Numbered from the stretch's first letter, positions 16,278-25,663 are shown. The stretch: DNA of 64,000 nucleotides from Clostridia bacterium (GCA_017456905.1 JAFTIL010000017.1:1-64000); one strand, 5' to 3'. Program-made: numbers and translations. Notes: generated by a model not told the origin, from the letters alone.

Positions 16278-18275
16278 TCAGTTTTTCTTATAGAACCAGA
16301 TCACGCCGGAACGATGGGGAAGCTTATCCGAAAATCCTTCGGCGGCCAGCTTGGCACCTGAGACGGTGAAGGAACGCAGACCCAATTCATCTGTGAAGGT
16401 GTAGCATTTTGTCTCGTCGATGTGCAGATTCTTCAGCGTGATATTATCAGCCTTGACATTTACGTTGCGAATGATCTGGACAAAACCCTCGGTCTCCCCG
16501 TCGAACTGCATGGCGTACCAGTCCTCGGTGGACTTGCGGCACTCGGTCAGGGGGTAGTAGTCGCAGGTCAGCTCCAGCTTCGCGGCCTTGCGCCAGACGG
16601 GGTGGAAGCGGCGGCCTACGGCGCAGATCTCGTCGGGGTGGTAGTATTCGATCATGGAAGTCAGGGCAGGGGTCAGGGCGTTTTGATAGCCGAAATCGTC
16701 TACTTGGTGTTGTTGCCCGTTGTAAGTGCCGTCTGGCTCGTCCCAGTTGTAGTTATGGGCGCGGAAGTAGGGAATCCACTCGAACATCTCGCGGTGCTGC
16801 TTCTGCTTGACGTAGTGGTCGCCATAGCCCACGTCGGTGTAGTGGAGGGGAACGGCGCGGCGCATGGTCTCGGGATCGTTGCGGCGGCCGCCCGAGGCGC
16901 AGGAGTCCATCCACAGGCCGGGATTGCGCTCGATGAGGGTGTCCCAGTAGCGGTAGTAGCCCTGGATGTGGAGGTTCTCCAGGATGCCCTCGCGGTCGGG
17001 CTCAGTGTTGAGGGCCCAGTAGGGAGCGGGCGGGAAGTTGAAGTCTTGACGGTAGATCTTGATGTGGGAGTCCTTGATGATGGCGTCCACGGTGTCGATG
17101 AGCCAATCGCAGGCGGCGGGATTGCCCAGATCGAACAGGGCGTTCTCCGAGAGCCAGGGGTTATCGTCGCGGAGGTAGTGGAGGAGCCACTCGGGATGCT
17201 CGTTCCAGAGCTTGGTGCCGCGGCGGACACGCTCGGGCTCGAACCACACGAGGAAGTCGATGCCTTCCTTGGCCAGCTTCTCACCCACGGGTCCCATGCC
17301 GTTCGGGAAGTGGTCGGGGTTGGGGTACCAGTTGCCTGTGGTGGGCCAATCGTTGTTACAGGGATACCAGCCCGCGTCGATCCACCAGATGTCGGGCTTC
17401 AGGCCCTTTGCGAGGTAGGTGTCGATGGCGGCCAGCTGATTCTCCTCGGTGACGCCGCAGAACTCGGGGAGACCGTTAATCATCCAGGTGTGGAGCACCA
17501 GCTTGGGGTCCAGGGGATGGCCGTCCTCTCTGGGGAGGATGTGGTCGATGTAGAAGGAGCGCCACAGGTTACGTCCGCGGTCGTCCAGATCATCAGGAGT
17601 GCCGGTAACGGCTTCCAACGTCAGACGGGGCGTACGGACTGTCTCACCGGGCTTGAGGTAAGAACGGAAGGCGGCCTGGCCTACTGTGAGGCGTACCGTG
17701 TCAAACCCACCGTCGTTTTCGGCCTTGGCGGTGAGATTCCAGGTGCCTGACCAGCCTACGGCGATATTGACGGCGGTCTGCTCTGTCAGGAACAGGCGCA
17801 TATAAGGGAAGGCACCGTTGCAGGACGTACCGTCGCCGCAGGGCTGCTTGACAATGCCCTCGGGATTGACGGGATCAGTCCACCATTCGTAGCCGTCGGG
17901 GGTGCAGGTGTCGCCGTTGCTGTGGTAGAGCTTGGGGGAATGACAGGGGAAGCTATGATCAAAATGCCAATCTGAGATGATGGGAGAATTTTCCTTGCCT
18001 TCATTGGATATATACATGACCCATTCCACCACGGGATAGTCGTAAAACTCGGTGCATTCCGCACGAAGGGTCAGCCCCTCGGGTGTCATGGCGGTGATGA
18101 TCGTTTCATAGATACAGGAGTCAATGCGGCGACGGGTGACCTTGGGATTGATTTCGGAAGGGAAGCCGCGGTAGATTTTGCCGCCAATGGTATAAGTGAC
18201 GGGAATATCCGCGGGGGTGGTATAGGGGGTGAGCAGATAGGAGATCATGGCGATATCCGGACGGGTTGCTTTCAT
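16278..18275 (-). CDS. Alpha-galactosidase-like glycoside hydrolase, family 36
   Basis: 665 aa, no signal peptide, so cytosolic. An N-terminal beta-sandwich is followed by a (beta/alpha)8 barrel. Barrel motifs include WWIDAGWYPCNNDWPTTGNW and FLVWFEPERVRRGTKLW. The nucleophile is expected at Asp411 in KIYRQDFNF, and the acid/base at Asp467 in SCASGGRRND, both as in GH36/GH-D clan enzymes. It should release terminal alpha-galactose from raffinose-type sugars or related substrates; some clan members act on N-acetylgalactosamine. It is alone on the strand, with its own promoter. Confidence 0.9.
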   Translation of the reverse strand: MKATRPDIAMISYLLTPYTTPADIPVTYTIGGKIYRGFPSEINPKVTRRRIDSCIYETIITAMTPEGLTLRAECTEFYDYPVVEWVMYISNEGKENSPIISDWHFDHSFPCHSPKLYHSNGDTCTPDGYEWWTDPVNPEGIVKQPCGDGTSCNGAFPYMRLFLTEQTAVNIAVGWSGTWNLTAKAENDGGFDTVRLTVGQAAFRSYLKPGETVRTPRLTLEAVTGTPDDLDDRGRNLWRSFYIDHILPREDGHPLDPKLVLHTWMINGLPEFCGVTEENQLAAIDTYLAKGLKPDIWWIDAGWYPCNNDWPTTGNWYPNPDHFPNGMGPVGEKLAKEGIDFLVWFEPERVRRGTKLWNEHPEWLLHYLRDDNPWLSENALFDLGNPAACDWLIDTVDAIIKDSHIKIYRQDFNFPPAPYWALNTEPDREGILENLHIQGYYRYWDTLIERNPGLWMDSCASGGRRNDPETMRRAVPLHYTDVGYGDHYVKQKQHREMFEWIPYFRAHNYNWDEPDGTYNGQQHQVDDFGYQNALTPALTSMIEYYHPDEICAVGRRFHPVWRKAAKLELTCDYYPLTECRKSTEDWYAMQFDGETEGFVQIIRNVNVKADNITLKNLHIDETKCYTFTDELGLRSFTVSGAKLAAEGFSDKLPHRSGVIWFYKKN

Positions 18276-18323
18276 AATCGTTACCGTTCCTTTGCATAAA
18301 ATGCCCGCAAGGGGTACGGGTAC

Positions 18324-18352
18324 AGTATACCATAGATTTATTGAAAATGCAA
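18324..18352 (-). promoter_or_regulatory. Sigma-A promoter of GH36 gene
   Basis: Minus-strand TTGCAT (18347-18352), 17 bases, TATACT (18324-18329). Confidence 0.7.
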
Positions 18353-18440
18353 TATTTTTTTGTTCTGATGTTAGGATTTTTAAACCGTTTGTTCACATTC
18401 ACTTCACGAACGGTCTCTCAAAATGTAACAATCCCCCCTC

Positions 18441-18469
18441 TTTACAAATGTCGCAAAAGATGGTATACT
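18441..18469 (+). promoter_or_regulatory. Sigma-A promoter of YwaF-like gene
   Basis: TTTACA (18441-18446), 17 bases, TATACT (18464-18469), 59 bases before the start codon. Confidence 0.75.
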
Positions 18470-18528
18470 GATAATTAAGCAAGTTAACGGTCTAAATCAG
18501 AAAGAAAATGTCAAAAGGAGATACGACT

Positions 18529-19284
18529 ATGCAGTGGGGTTCTTTTGGTATTGTCCACATCGCTACCCTTGTCATTGCCGCCGCCCTCATCGTGGGGGGC
18601 TACTTCCTTCTCAAGATTTTACCCGAAAAGGTCCGATATTTTTCCATCCTGGCTCTGTCTTGCTCAGGCATCGTGGCGATTATCTACAATCTGGTTGCCT
18701 GGGGCTCTCCTCTGGAGTATCTGCCCTTTCATATGTGTTCTATTCTTGCCATCATGCTCCCTATCACGGTGCTGACCAAGAATCGTTATATGGGAAATCT
18801 GCTGTTGGTTTGGTGCCTCGGGTCGTTGCTGGCGCTGATCATCAACCATGCTTCGGGACATTTTATCATCCCGTCTGCGGCTTTCTTCATTTATTATATC
18901 CCCCACGTCTTTGAGTTTGGCGTGGTGATCTATCTCTTTAAGTTTGGCTACATCAAGAAGGATTATAAGTGTATCCCCGTCACTGTAGGCGCTACAGTGG
19001 TGATCTATACCGTTGTCCACTTCATCAACGTGGCCCTGACTCACTACGTGGAGGCCAATCAGATCGTGGACTACGCCGGAAATTTGCTGACCTTCAACTA
19101 TATGTTCTCCATGACCCCCGACAACCCCGTGCTGGCGCTGTTCTGGAAGGTCATCCCTCACTCCTATTGGTATATGTATATGGCGGTGATCGTGCTGGTT
19201 TTGTACCTGGTGGTGTTGTATCTGCCGCAGATCGTGAGGGCCGTGAAGGAGAAAAAAACGGCTAAAACGGATGCCAATGCCTGA
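18529..19284 (+). CDS. YwaF/TIGR02206-like integral membrane protein
   Basis: 251 aa with about seven membrane helices. It carries the family-like strings LEYLPFHMCSI, HASGHFIIPSAAFFIYYIPH and NYMFSMTPDNPVLALFWKV, and ends in a basic tail. Function of the family is unknown. ATG 18529 follows AAAAGGAGATACGACT; the ATG at 18508 lies before this ribosome binding site and was rejected. Flanked by a promoter and a terminator, so probably monocistronic. Confidence 0.8.
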   Translation: MQWGSFGIVHIATLVIAAALIVGGYFLLKILPEKVRYFSILALSCSGIVAIIYNLVAWGSPLEYLPFHMCSILAIMLPITVLTKNRYMGNLLLVWCLGSLLALIINHASGHFIIPSAAFFIYYIPHVFEFGVVIYLFKFGYIKKDYKCIPVTVGATVVIYTVVHFINVALTHYVEANQIVDYAGNLLTFNYMFSMTPDNPVLALFWKVIPHSYWYMYMAVIVLVLYLVVLYLPQIVRAVKEKKTAKTDANA

Positions 19285-19326
19285 TGCTTTCTATGCGTAA
19301 AGCCTCACCGACGTTATAAAATGACA

Positions 19327-19362
19327 AATACGGTATATCCCAAAAGATATACCGTATTTTTT
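19327..19362 (+). terminator. Rho-independent terminator
   Basis: AATACGGTATATCccaaaaGATATACCGTATT followed by TTTT, after the YwaF-like gene. Confidence 0.88.
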
Positions 19363-19506
19363 AATGATATGCGCTTCACGCGTCTCCCGTTATTTTTTTG
19401 CGGAAAGTTTATCCCCTGGAGAGTGGTAACCATCTCTACGGACGGTCGTGTTTTGGACTGAACAGCACGATCCGGCGAGAATAACGATGCTACATTGATT
19501 AAAACA

Positions 19507-19540
19507 AACGAACCGCAAGGTTAACACCTTGCGGTTCGTT
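19507..19540 (-). terminator. Terminator of alcohol dehydrogenase gene
   Basis: AACGAACCGCAAGG / CCTTGCGGTTCGTT stem with a 6-base loop. On the minus strand it is followed by TGTTTT. Confidence 0.88.
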
Positions 19541-19543
19541 CAA

Positions 19544-20692
19544 TTACCAGATCTTCTTAAAGATCGCTATGACTTCTTCCTTGGTGGGTACTCTCGGATT
19601 GGTAGCTGTGCAGCCGTCGGCCAGGGCGGCATCGGCCATTCTGTCAATGGCGGCCATGTATTCCTCCTCGGTCAGCTTAGGGCAGGCCTCGGAAACTCGA
19701 GAAGGAATCTGCATATCGCTGTTGAGGAAGTGCATATAGGAGATGAGGGATCGAACGGTGGTCACCTCGTTCATATTGCTGACACCCAAAATACGGGCCA
19801 GGTTGCAGTATTTGCGAACGCAGGGGTCGTATTCCTTCTGAGAGCGATTTGTGGGTTTGACCCCGCTGTTGTATTCGATGATGTGAGGAAGCAGGATGGC
19901 GTTGGCGCGTCCATGGGGAATGTGGAAGTTAGCTCCCAACTGGTGGGCCATGCCATGATTGAGACCCAAGGACGCGGAATTAAAGGCCAGACCGGCCAGA
20001 CAAGAGGCGATGTGCATCTTTCTGCGAGCGTGGGTGTCCTCGTTACTGCTGTAGGAGCGGATGAGGAATTGGCCCGAGATCTCTACGGCCTTTTCGGCCA
20101 AAGCGCCCGAGAACTCGTTGTTGGCGGTGGATACGTAAGCCTCGATGGCATGAGTCAATACGTCCATGCCCGTATCGGCGGTAACCGACGCAGGAACGCT
20201 CTTGACAAGTTCTTCGTCAAGGATGGCTTCGTCGGGAATGAGGTCCTCGGATGCCAGGGGATATTTGCGACCCTTTTCGGGATCCGACAGGACGGCGAAG
20301 CAGGTCACCTCGCTACCCGTGCCGCTGGTGGTGGGGATGGCGATCAGATGGGGAAAATAATCCTTTTCAAGCTGGTTGGCAAATTTTCGGATGGCCTTGG
20401 CTGTATCAATAGCAGAACCGCCGCCCACGGCCACCAGACAGGGCGCGTGGAGTTTCAAAGCCACCGAGACGCCTGCGATCACCTTTTCAATGGGGGGATC
20501 GGGAACGATATCGGTAAAAAGCTCGTATTGGATCATTGCGGAGTCCAGGCGGGAGGTGAGAAGCTTGATCATGCCGCTCTTGACTACAAAAGGATCTGAG
20601 ATGAGCATAACATTTTTGTAGGGGAGCTGAGTCAATCTGTCAAGGGCGCGCTCACCGAAGAAAATTTCTGTATTGATGTGAAATTCTTTCAT
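19544..20692 (-). CDS. Iron-containing alcohol dehydrogenase
   Basis: 382 aa, full length for group III ADHs. The N-terminal NAD(P)-binding domain has VAVGGGSAIDTAKAI at about 91-105. The C-terminal metal domain holds the expected iron ligands in DTGMDVLTHAIEAYVS (Asp, His) and LNHGMAHQLGANFHIPHGRA (two His). It should interconvert a primary alcohol or diol and its aldehyde with NAD(P)H, in fermentation or sugar breakdown; the substrate is not determinable. An AAAGG lies upstream of the ATG. Monocistronic by its terminator. Confidence 0.93.
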   Translation of the reverse strand: MKEFHINTEIFFGERALDRLTQLPYKNVMLISDPFVVKSGMIKLLTSRLDSAMIQYELFTDIVPDPPIEKVIAGVSVALKLHAPCLVAVGGGSAIDTAKAIRKFANQLEKDYFPHLIAIPTTSGTGSEVTCFAVLSDPEKGRKYPLASEDLIPDEAILDEELVKSVPASVTADTGMDVLTHAIEAYVSTANNEFSGALAEKAVEISGQFLIRSYSSNEDTHARRKMHIASCLAGLAFNSASLGLNHGMAHQLGANFHIPHGRANAILLPHIIEYNSGVKPTNRSQKEYDPCVRKYCNLARILGVSNMNEVTTVRSLISYMHFLNSDMQIPSRVSEACPKLTEEEYMAAIDRMADAALADGCTATNPRVPTKEEVIAIFKKIW

Positions 20693-20734
20693 TATTATAA
20701 TAGCCTTTCTCGTATAGAGGAGTGTATAGCGAAA

Positions 20735-21310
20735 TTATTCGTGAACCTTGAGGATCTTCTCGGCCATATGTAAAAGCTTGTCCCGCAGCCAATCGGGTTC
20801 TACGATACGGATGGGGGAACGAGCGGTGAATATGGCGCAGAGAAAGCGGTCGATGTTGTGGAATTCGCAGAGGAAGGTACGCTTGCCTTCGTCTGAGATG
20901 ATATAACTGCGCATTTCCAGCACCGTCAGCTTGTCCTTGATCTCCAGGGTAGCGGTGTAAGGGATCTGACTTTGGATGATGACGTGGTCGGCTTCGGGCA
21001 TATGGAAGGCGGCACGCCCCGAGACCAAAGTGTCGTCTACGGGACGATACAGGTCATCGTTTTCGCCTGCCACAATGAGGGGGAGGGAGAAGGGGGCTGT
21101 ATAGATATATCCGCGGTTATGCTGGTCGAAAACAAGAGGGGCTTCCAACTGCTTGCGGAGATAGTCGATGTCTCTGTGTGCCTGACGCAGGGAAATGTGG
21201 AAACGCTCGGCCATGCGGGGGGCATTGGGATAGGTGCCCCGCCAAACCTCGTCATGGAACCACTGAATGCGCAGGTTGGCTGATGTTTTATGATTCACGT
21301 TGTACCTCAC
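20735..21310 (-). CDS. Winged-helix regulator with WCX-like effector domain
   Basis: 191 aa. Residues 10-70 form a helix-turn-helix (MAERFHISLRQAHRDIDYLR) like the DeoR/WYL group. The C-terminal part ends FTARSPIRIVEPDWLRDKLL, close to the WCX end of WYL proteins, but the WYL domain itself is missing, leaving the protein about 100 residues short of a typical member. GTG 21310 overlaps the upstream gene's stop (GTGA), giving translational coupling; a second GTG at 21298 after GAGGT could be the real start. It probably regulates its own operon or neighbours. Confidence 0.75.
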   Translation of the reverse strand: MRYNVNHKTSANLRIQWFHDEVWRGTYPNAPRMAERFHISLRQAHRDIDYLRKQLEAPLVFDQHNRGYIYTAPFSLPLIVAGENDDLYRPVDDTLVSGRAAFHMPEADHVIIQSQIPYTATLEIKDKLTVLEMRSYIISDEGKRTFLCEFHNIDRFLCAIFTARSPIRIVEPDWLRDKLLHMAEKILKVHE

Positions 21311-22179
21311 TCGCCTATGATGTGATGGGGGTCGGAGTCAGTTTCGTGGGTCTCGGTGTCGGTCGCTTCGAGTTGGGTAATCTCTGGAGATGGGATGGTA
21401 AAGTAGTAGACCAATCTGAAGGCGGCGTATACGCCTGCGCCCAGCAGAGCCAGCGCATAAGCACCGTGAATGGGTCTGTTGAGTATGCCTGCGGCCAGAG
21501 CGATCAAGGTGGGAATGCTGCCTGTCAGGCAGAAGTAAAGCGCGATGGCGTGGAAACAGAGGGCTGCGCGGGGCGTAGATTTGCCCAGACGGAAGCGGAG
21601 CTCAGCCACCATCGTCAAAGCTACGCTGAGAAAACCGAACTGCAGGCCAAGCTTGATGGGGGAGTTCATGGTGGTGAACTGGTCGGTGTAGGTTTCTGCC
21701 ACGGACAGGAGGCTCCAGAAAATAGGTGCGTAGCCTATGGCGGCCAGCGCGTTCACATTGATACCTTTGCCGGCAGACCGGGAAATGAGCAAAAGATCAT
21801 ACAAAGCGGCAACCAAGGAGAGGCCACCTGCCAGAAGCAGCAGTATGTTATCTTGACTGTCCGATACATACTGCCACAAGATCCAAACACCGCTTGAGGT
21901 GAACAGGGCGAAGGGAAGAACGGGGGCAAGATCCCGTTTGGGCTCGGGCCAGACGGTGGGAAGTGTGCCCTTGGGGGTAGCGATGGACAGTATCATGGGC
22001 AGAAGCGCGGCGGCGAAGGAGAGAATGGTCACTAAGGTAGTGAGCAGGGAATCGTTGAAATAACCGGTTTCGGTATCAAAGCAGGTAAACATAGCGACTG
22101 TGCGCAGGATGACTCCAACGAAGGTCAGGACGGCGGAACTCCACAGGCAAAGCCTTGCGGTGATGGGTTTGATCTTCAC
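21307..22179 (-). CDS. Multi-pass membrane protein of unknown function
   Basis: 290 aa with about eight hydrophobic segments, and a polar tail rich in Thr, Glu, Asp and His (ATDTETHETDSDPHHIIGE). I do not recognise the family. The GTG at 22179 is chosen because AGGAGG lies 8 bases upstream; the GTG at 22185 is only 2 bases from that site. It is coupled by a GTGA overlap to a WCX-type regulator, which suggests that the regulator responds to something the membrane protein senses or moves. Confidence 0.7.
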   Translation of the reverse strand: MKIKPITARLCLWSSAVLTFVGVILRTVAMFTCFDTETGYFNDSLLTTLVTILSFAAALLPMILSIATPKGTLPTVWPEPKRDLAPVLPFALFTSSGVWILWQYVSDSQDNILLLLAGGLSLVAALYDLLLISRSAGKGINVNALAAIGYAPIFWSLLSVAETYTDQFTTMNSPIKLGLQFGFLSVALTMVAELRFRLGKSTPRAALCFHAIALYFCLTGSIPTLIALAAGILNRPIHGAYALALLGAGVYAAFRLVYYFTIPSPEITQLEATDTETHETDSDPHHIIGE

Positions 22180-22185
22180 GGACAC

Positions 22186-22702
22186 AGCCTCCTTTCAATT
22201 TTTATCTGTAAATTTGCATATCCTTCAATATTATAATGCAAATATGTGAACACCTTGTAACGAATTAGGCCAATCTTTTGATAATTTTATAATATTTTTT
22301 TGATCGCCTCGTGGAATTGTGCAAAATAAACAAAAACGGAAAGAAAAAATCTTGCAAATTCATGATTTATTTTGCTCGAAAATTTTCTCAAAGCACTTGC
22401 AATTTTGGAAAAAATCGTGTATAATTGAAGGGCTTGATATGCGCTGATGCGAGAGGTTGCTTACGGGCTTCACCGAGCCTTGTAAGGTAATTTTCGCGGA
22501 GTATGTCCGAAAATCGGGCGAACCATCACTCCCCCGTGTCCCCTGGGTCTATAAAGCCGCCGGTCGGCGATTTTTATTGGGCCAAAAAGGAACGCACGGA
22601 GCGGTGTTGAGTCGGTGGCCCCGTCACGAATCGTCGAATAGAGCCTGCCACTTCGGGTTGCGGCGGATCGATTTGACGAAATCTAAAAGGAGGCAAGAAA
22701 CA
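22186..22702 (+). promoter_or_regulatory. S10 operon promoter and 277-base leader
   Basis: The first 200 bases are AT-rich with no gene. A sigma-A promoter lies at 22397-22425 (TTGCAA, 17 bases, TATAAT). The leader that follows is GC-rich and hairpin-prone, ending in GATTT-gacg-AAATC (22670-22683) just before the AAAAGGAGG of rpsJ. An S10-operon leader with ribosomal-protein feedback is known in E. coli (L4), but this one shows no recognised motif. An open frame from 22457 through the leader is not credible. Confidence 0.65.
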
Positions 22703-23014
22703 ATGGCAGTGAAAGAGAAGATCAGAGTTCGTCTCAAGAGCTACGATCACACCCTGATCGACACCGCGGCTGAGAAGATCGTCGCTGTGGCTAAGGCAAA
22801 CGGTTCTGAGGTTTCGGGTCCTATCCCGCTTCCTACCGATCGTGAGATCGTGACCATCCTGCGTGCTGTTCACAAGTACAAGGACAGCCGTGAGCAGTTC
22901 GAGACCAGAACTCACAAGAGACTCATCGACATCATGAAGCCTTCCCAGAAGACTGTGGAAGCTCTCATGAACATCGAGCTCCCCGCAGGCGTTGAGATCG
23001 AGGTTAAACTGTAA
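22703..23014 (+). CDS. rpsJ: 30S ribosomal protein S10
   Basis: 103 aa, the normal length. It contains [15 protein letters not shown], the first strand of the S10 fold, and [20 protein letters not shown], the loop region. S10 sits in the 30S head and doubles as NusE in antitermination with NusB. ATG 22703 follows AAAAGGAGGCAAGAAACA; a longer upstream frame runs through the structured leader and is not used. First gene of the 31-gene cluster. Confidence 0.98.
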   Translation: MAVKEKIRVRLKSYDHTLIDTAAEKIVAVAKANGSEVSGPIPLPTDREIVTILRAVHKYKDSREQFETRTHKRLIDIMKPSQKTVEALMNIELPAGVEIEVKL

Positions 23015-23232
23015 TATCAAGCCCTCGAAGCAAACAAATGCAAAAAACGCGCCCCGGCCGCGTAAGCGGAAGTAACCCTACATATTATATAGGGTTGCGA
23101 CAAAGACAACAGCCGACACCTGCAAACATGCGTGCGGATGGCTCGGTAACTTTGTAAGTCATGTTGACCGAAGGATGTCGGATCTCGACTGAAAACCTCG
23201 GCCAACCAATAATTTACAGGAGGAAAACTCAA
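23015..23232 (+). promoter_or_regulatory. Structured 218-base spacer before rplC
   Basis: Unusually long for this operon position. It contains AACCCTA...TAGGGTT (23074-23096), CCGACA (23113-23118) paired with TGTCGG (23176-23181), and ACAAAG/CTTTGT. It could be an autoregulatory leader for the rplC-rplD segment. No Rfam family is recognised by eye. Confidence 0.5.
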
Positions 23233-23862
23233 ATGCAAAAGGGAATTATCGGCAAGAAGATCGGTATGACTCAGATCTTCGATGAGAATGGCAATGTCAT
23301 TCCCGTAACCCTCATCGAAGCCGGCCCCTGTGTTGTCGCACAGAAGAAGACCGGTGAGAACGACGGCTACGACGCCGTCCAGCTTGGCTTCATGGAGATG
23401 AAGGCCAAGCACGTCAACAAGCCTCGCGCAGGCCACTTCGCAAAGAATGGCATCAGCGTGAAGAAGCACCTCAAGGAGTTCCGCCTTGATGACTGCGCCA
23501 AGTACAATGTCGGCGACGTCATTACCGTCGATACCTTCGCCGCTGGCGAAAAGGTCGATGTAACCGGTATGACCAAGGGACATGGTTACAGCGGTGTCGT
23601 TAAGCGCTGGAATCACCACAAGCTTCGTATGACCCACGGTGTGGGCCCTGTGCACCGCCAGCCCGGTTCCATGGGTTCCATCGACCCCGCCAGAATCTTC
23701 AAGAATCACAAGATGCCTGGCCAGTACGGTAACGAAAAGGTCACCGTGCAGAACCTCAAGGTTGTTAAGATCGACAGCGAGAGAAACATCCTCGCCGTGA
23801 AGGGTGCCATTCCCGGCGCCAAGGGCGGCATCGTGTTCGTTCGCAACTCGGTCAAAGCATAA
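23233..23862 (+). CDS. rplC: 50S ribosomal protein L3
   Basis: 209 aa, normal length. It opens [20 protein letters not shown] and carries the long rRNA-reaching loop with [13 protein letters not shown] and [10 protein letters not shown]3 nucleates 50S assembly near the peptidyl-transferase centre. ATG 23233 follows CAGGAGGAAAACTCAA. It is separated from rpsJ by a structured spacer and precedes rplD by 20 bases. Confidence 0.98.
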   Translation: MQKGIIGKKIGMTQIFDENGNVIPVTLIEAGPCVVAQKKTGENDGYDAVQLGFMEMKAKHVNKPRAGHFAKNGISVKKHLKEFRLDDCAKYNVGDVITVDTFAAGEKVDVTGMTKGHGYSGVVKRWNHHKLRMTHGVGPVHRQPGSMGSIDPARIFKNHKMPGQYGNEKVTVQNLKVVKIDSERNILAVKGAIPGAKGGIVFVRNSVKA

Positions 23863-23882
23863 GCGGAAGGAGGAAATAAAAC

Positions 23883-24506
23883 ATGCCTAACGTAAAAGTG
23901 TTTAACATGGCCGGCGAGGCTGTGGGCACCATGGTCCTGTCCGATATGATCTTCGGCGCAGAGATCAATGCTGCTGTCCTCCATGCCGCAGTCAGAGCAT
24001 ATCTGCTCAACCAGAGACAGGGCACTCAGTCCACTCTGACCCGCACCGAGGTTTCCGGTGGCGGCAGAAAGCCCTGGAGACAGAAGGGCACCGGTCGTGC
24101 TCGTCAGGGTTCTACCCGTTCTCCTCAGTGGACTCACGGTGGTATCGCACTGGGCCCCAAGCCCCGTTCCTACCGCACCGATATGAACAAGAAGACCAAG
24201 AGAGTCGCTCTGTTCTCCGCTCTCTCTGCTAAGGTTGCAGAGGGCAAGCTCATCATCGTTGATGAGATCAAGTGCAACGAGTACAAGACCAAGACCATGG
24301 TTGGTATGCTCAAGGCACTGGGTGCTGAGAATCGCACTCTGGTGGTTCTCCCCGAAGTGAACCACTACACCATTAAGAGCTGCGCTAACATCGAGCGCGT
24401 CGAGACCTGCCTCGCTTCCACGATCAACGTGTACGAGATCATGAAGGCCGACAAGCTGGTGATCGCTGCTGCAGCCGTGAAGATGCTCGAGGAGGTGTAC
24501 GCATAA
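23883..24506 (+). CDS. rplD: 50S ribosomal protein L4
   Basis: 207 aa. The exit-tunnel loop shows GGGRKPWRQKGTGRARQG, diagnostic for L4. L4 binds 23S rRNA domain I and in E. coli represses the S10 operon. The ATG follows GAAGGAGGAAATAAAAC. Its TAA overlaps the rplW start by one base, giving tight coupling. Confidence 0.98.
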   Translation: MPNVKVFNMAGEAVGTMVLSDMIFGAEINAAVLHAAVRAYLLNQRQGTQSTLTRTEVSGGGRKPWRQKGTGRARQGSTRSPQWTHGGIALGPKPRSYRTDMNKKTKRVALFSALSAKVAEGKLIIVDEIKCNEYKTKTMVGMLKALGAENRTLVVLPEVNHYTIKSCANIERVETCLASTINVYEIMKADKLVIAAAAVKMLEEVYA

Positions 24507-24811
24507 TGAAAATGCTTGAAGATATCATCATTAAGCCCGTGATCACCGAGGCGAGCATGGATATGCTGAATGACGAGAACCATAAGAAGTACGTCTTCAA
24601 GGTTCTGCCTTCTGCAACCAAGCCCGAGATCGCTAAAGCCGTTGAGGCTATCTTCCCCGGCACTAAGGTGGAGAGCGTCAACGTCATCAACATGAAGAGA
24701 AAGCCCAAGAGAATGGGTGTGCACTTCGGCTACACTTCCGCTTGGAAGAAGGCCATCGTCACCCTGACTGCTGACTCTAAGCCCATCGAGTTCTTCGAAG
24801 GCCTGAACTAA
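24506..24811 (+). CDS. rplW: 50S ribosomal protein L23
   Basis: 101 aa. It contains IIKPVITEASM and KYVFKVLPSATKPEIAKAVE, typical L23 strands and helix. L23 lies at the tunnel exit and docks trigger factor and SRP. ATG 24506 overlaps the rplD stop; ATG 24512 is also possible. The GAGGAGG of rplD's 3' end serves as ribosome binding site. Confidence 0.97.
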   Translation: MKMLEDIIIKPVITEASMDMLNDENHKKYVFKVLPSATKPEIAKAVEAIFPGTKVESVNVINMKRKPKRMGVHFGYTSAWKKAIVTLTADSKPIEFFEGLN

Positions 24812-24829
24812 TGAAGGAGGTTGAAGTAA

Positions 24830-25663
24830 ATGCCTACGATTAAGTATAAGCCTACGACCCCTTCCAGAAGAAATATGTCCGTGCCCGCTTACAAGCAGGT
24901 CATCACCAAGGACACTCCCGAGAAGAGCCTGGTCGTTATTAAGAAAAAGCACGCAGGTCGTAATAGCTACGGCCGCATCACCGTTCGTCATCGCGGCGGC
25001 GGTAACAAAGTTAAGTACAGAATTATCGACTTCAAGCGTCTTGACAATGCTCCTGCAACTGTCATCGCTATCGAGTACGACCCCAACCGTTCCGCTTTCA
25101 TCGCTCTCCTTGAGAACGAGGCCGGCGTCAGAAGCTACATCGTAGCTCCCGAAGGCCTGCAGGTCGGCGACGTGGTTCGCTCCGGTGCGGACGCTGATAT
25201 CAAGGTTGGTAACACTCTGCCCATCGCTAACATCCCCACCGGTACCTTCATCCACAACGTGGAGCTGTATCCCGGTAAGGGCGCTCAGCTGGCTCGCTCC
25301 GCAGGCGTTATGGCTCAGCTGATCTCCAAGGACGGCGGCATCGCTCAGGTGCGTCTGCCTTCCGGTGAAGTTCGTATCATCCGTCTGGACTGCGTGGCTA
25401 CCATCGGTCAGGTCGGTAACTTCGAGCACAACACCATCAAGGTCGGTAAGGCCGGTAAGACCCGCCACAAGGGCATTCGTCCTACTGTTCGCGGTTCCGT
25501 TATGAACCCCTGCGATCACCCCCACGGTGGTGGTGAGGGCCGTTCTCCCATCGGTCATCCTTCGCCTGTTACCCCTTGGGGTAAGCCCGCTCTGGGTTAT
25601 AAGACGAGAAACAAGAAGGCTCGCACCGACAAGTTTATCGTCAAGCGTAGAAACGCTAAGTAA
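24830..25663 (+). CDS. rplB: 50S ribosomal protein L2
   Basis: 277 aa, normal length. It contains [13 protein letters not shown] and the C-terminal [17 protein letters not shown] with the conserved His near the peptidyl-transferase centre. L2 is needed for subunit association and for peptidyl-transferase assembly. The ATG follows GAAGGAGGTTGAAGTAA. Confidence 0.99.
   Translation: MPTIKYKPTTPSRRNMSVPAYKQVITKDTPEKSLVVIKKKHAGRNSYGRITVRHRGGGNKVKYRIIDFKRLDNAPATVIAIEYDPNRSAFIALLENEAGVRSYIVAPEGLQVGDVVRSGADADIKVGNTLPIANIPTGTFIHNVELYPGKGAQLARSAGVMAQLISKDGGIAQVRLPSGEVRIIRLDCVATIGQVGNFEHNTIKVGKAGKTRHKGIRPTVRGSVMNPCDHPHGGGEGRSPIGHPSPVTPWGKPALGYKTRNKKARTDKFIVKRRNAK

Larger units (their letters stand above)
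19285..19543. other. 259-bp intergenic region between two terminators
   Basis: Two intrinsic terminators bracket about 140 bases with an inverted repeat around GAGAGTGGTAACCATCTC (19420-19437). No open frame or clear promoter was found, so a small RNA between the terminators is only a possibility. Confidence 0.4.

Noticed and set aside
16422-17750. 442-codon plus-strand open frame inside the GH36 gene
   Set aside because: Val/Gly-rich antisense shadow; the opposite strand carries catalytic GH36 motifs.
19529-20599. 356-codon plus-strand open frame opposite the alcohol dehydrogenase
   Set aside because: Begins inside the terminator and is antisense to a clear iron-ADH.
22426-22702. Known riboswitch or T-box in the S10 leader
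   Set aside because: No T-box, specifier loop or other recognised consensus could be found by eye.
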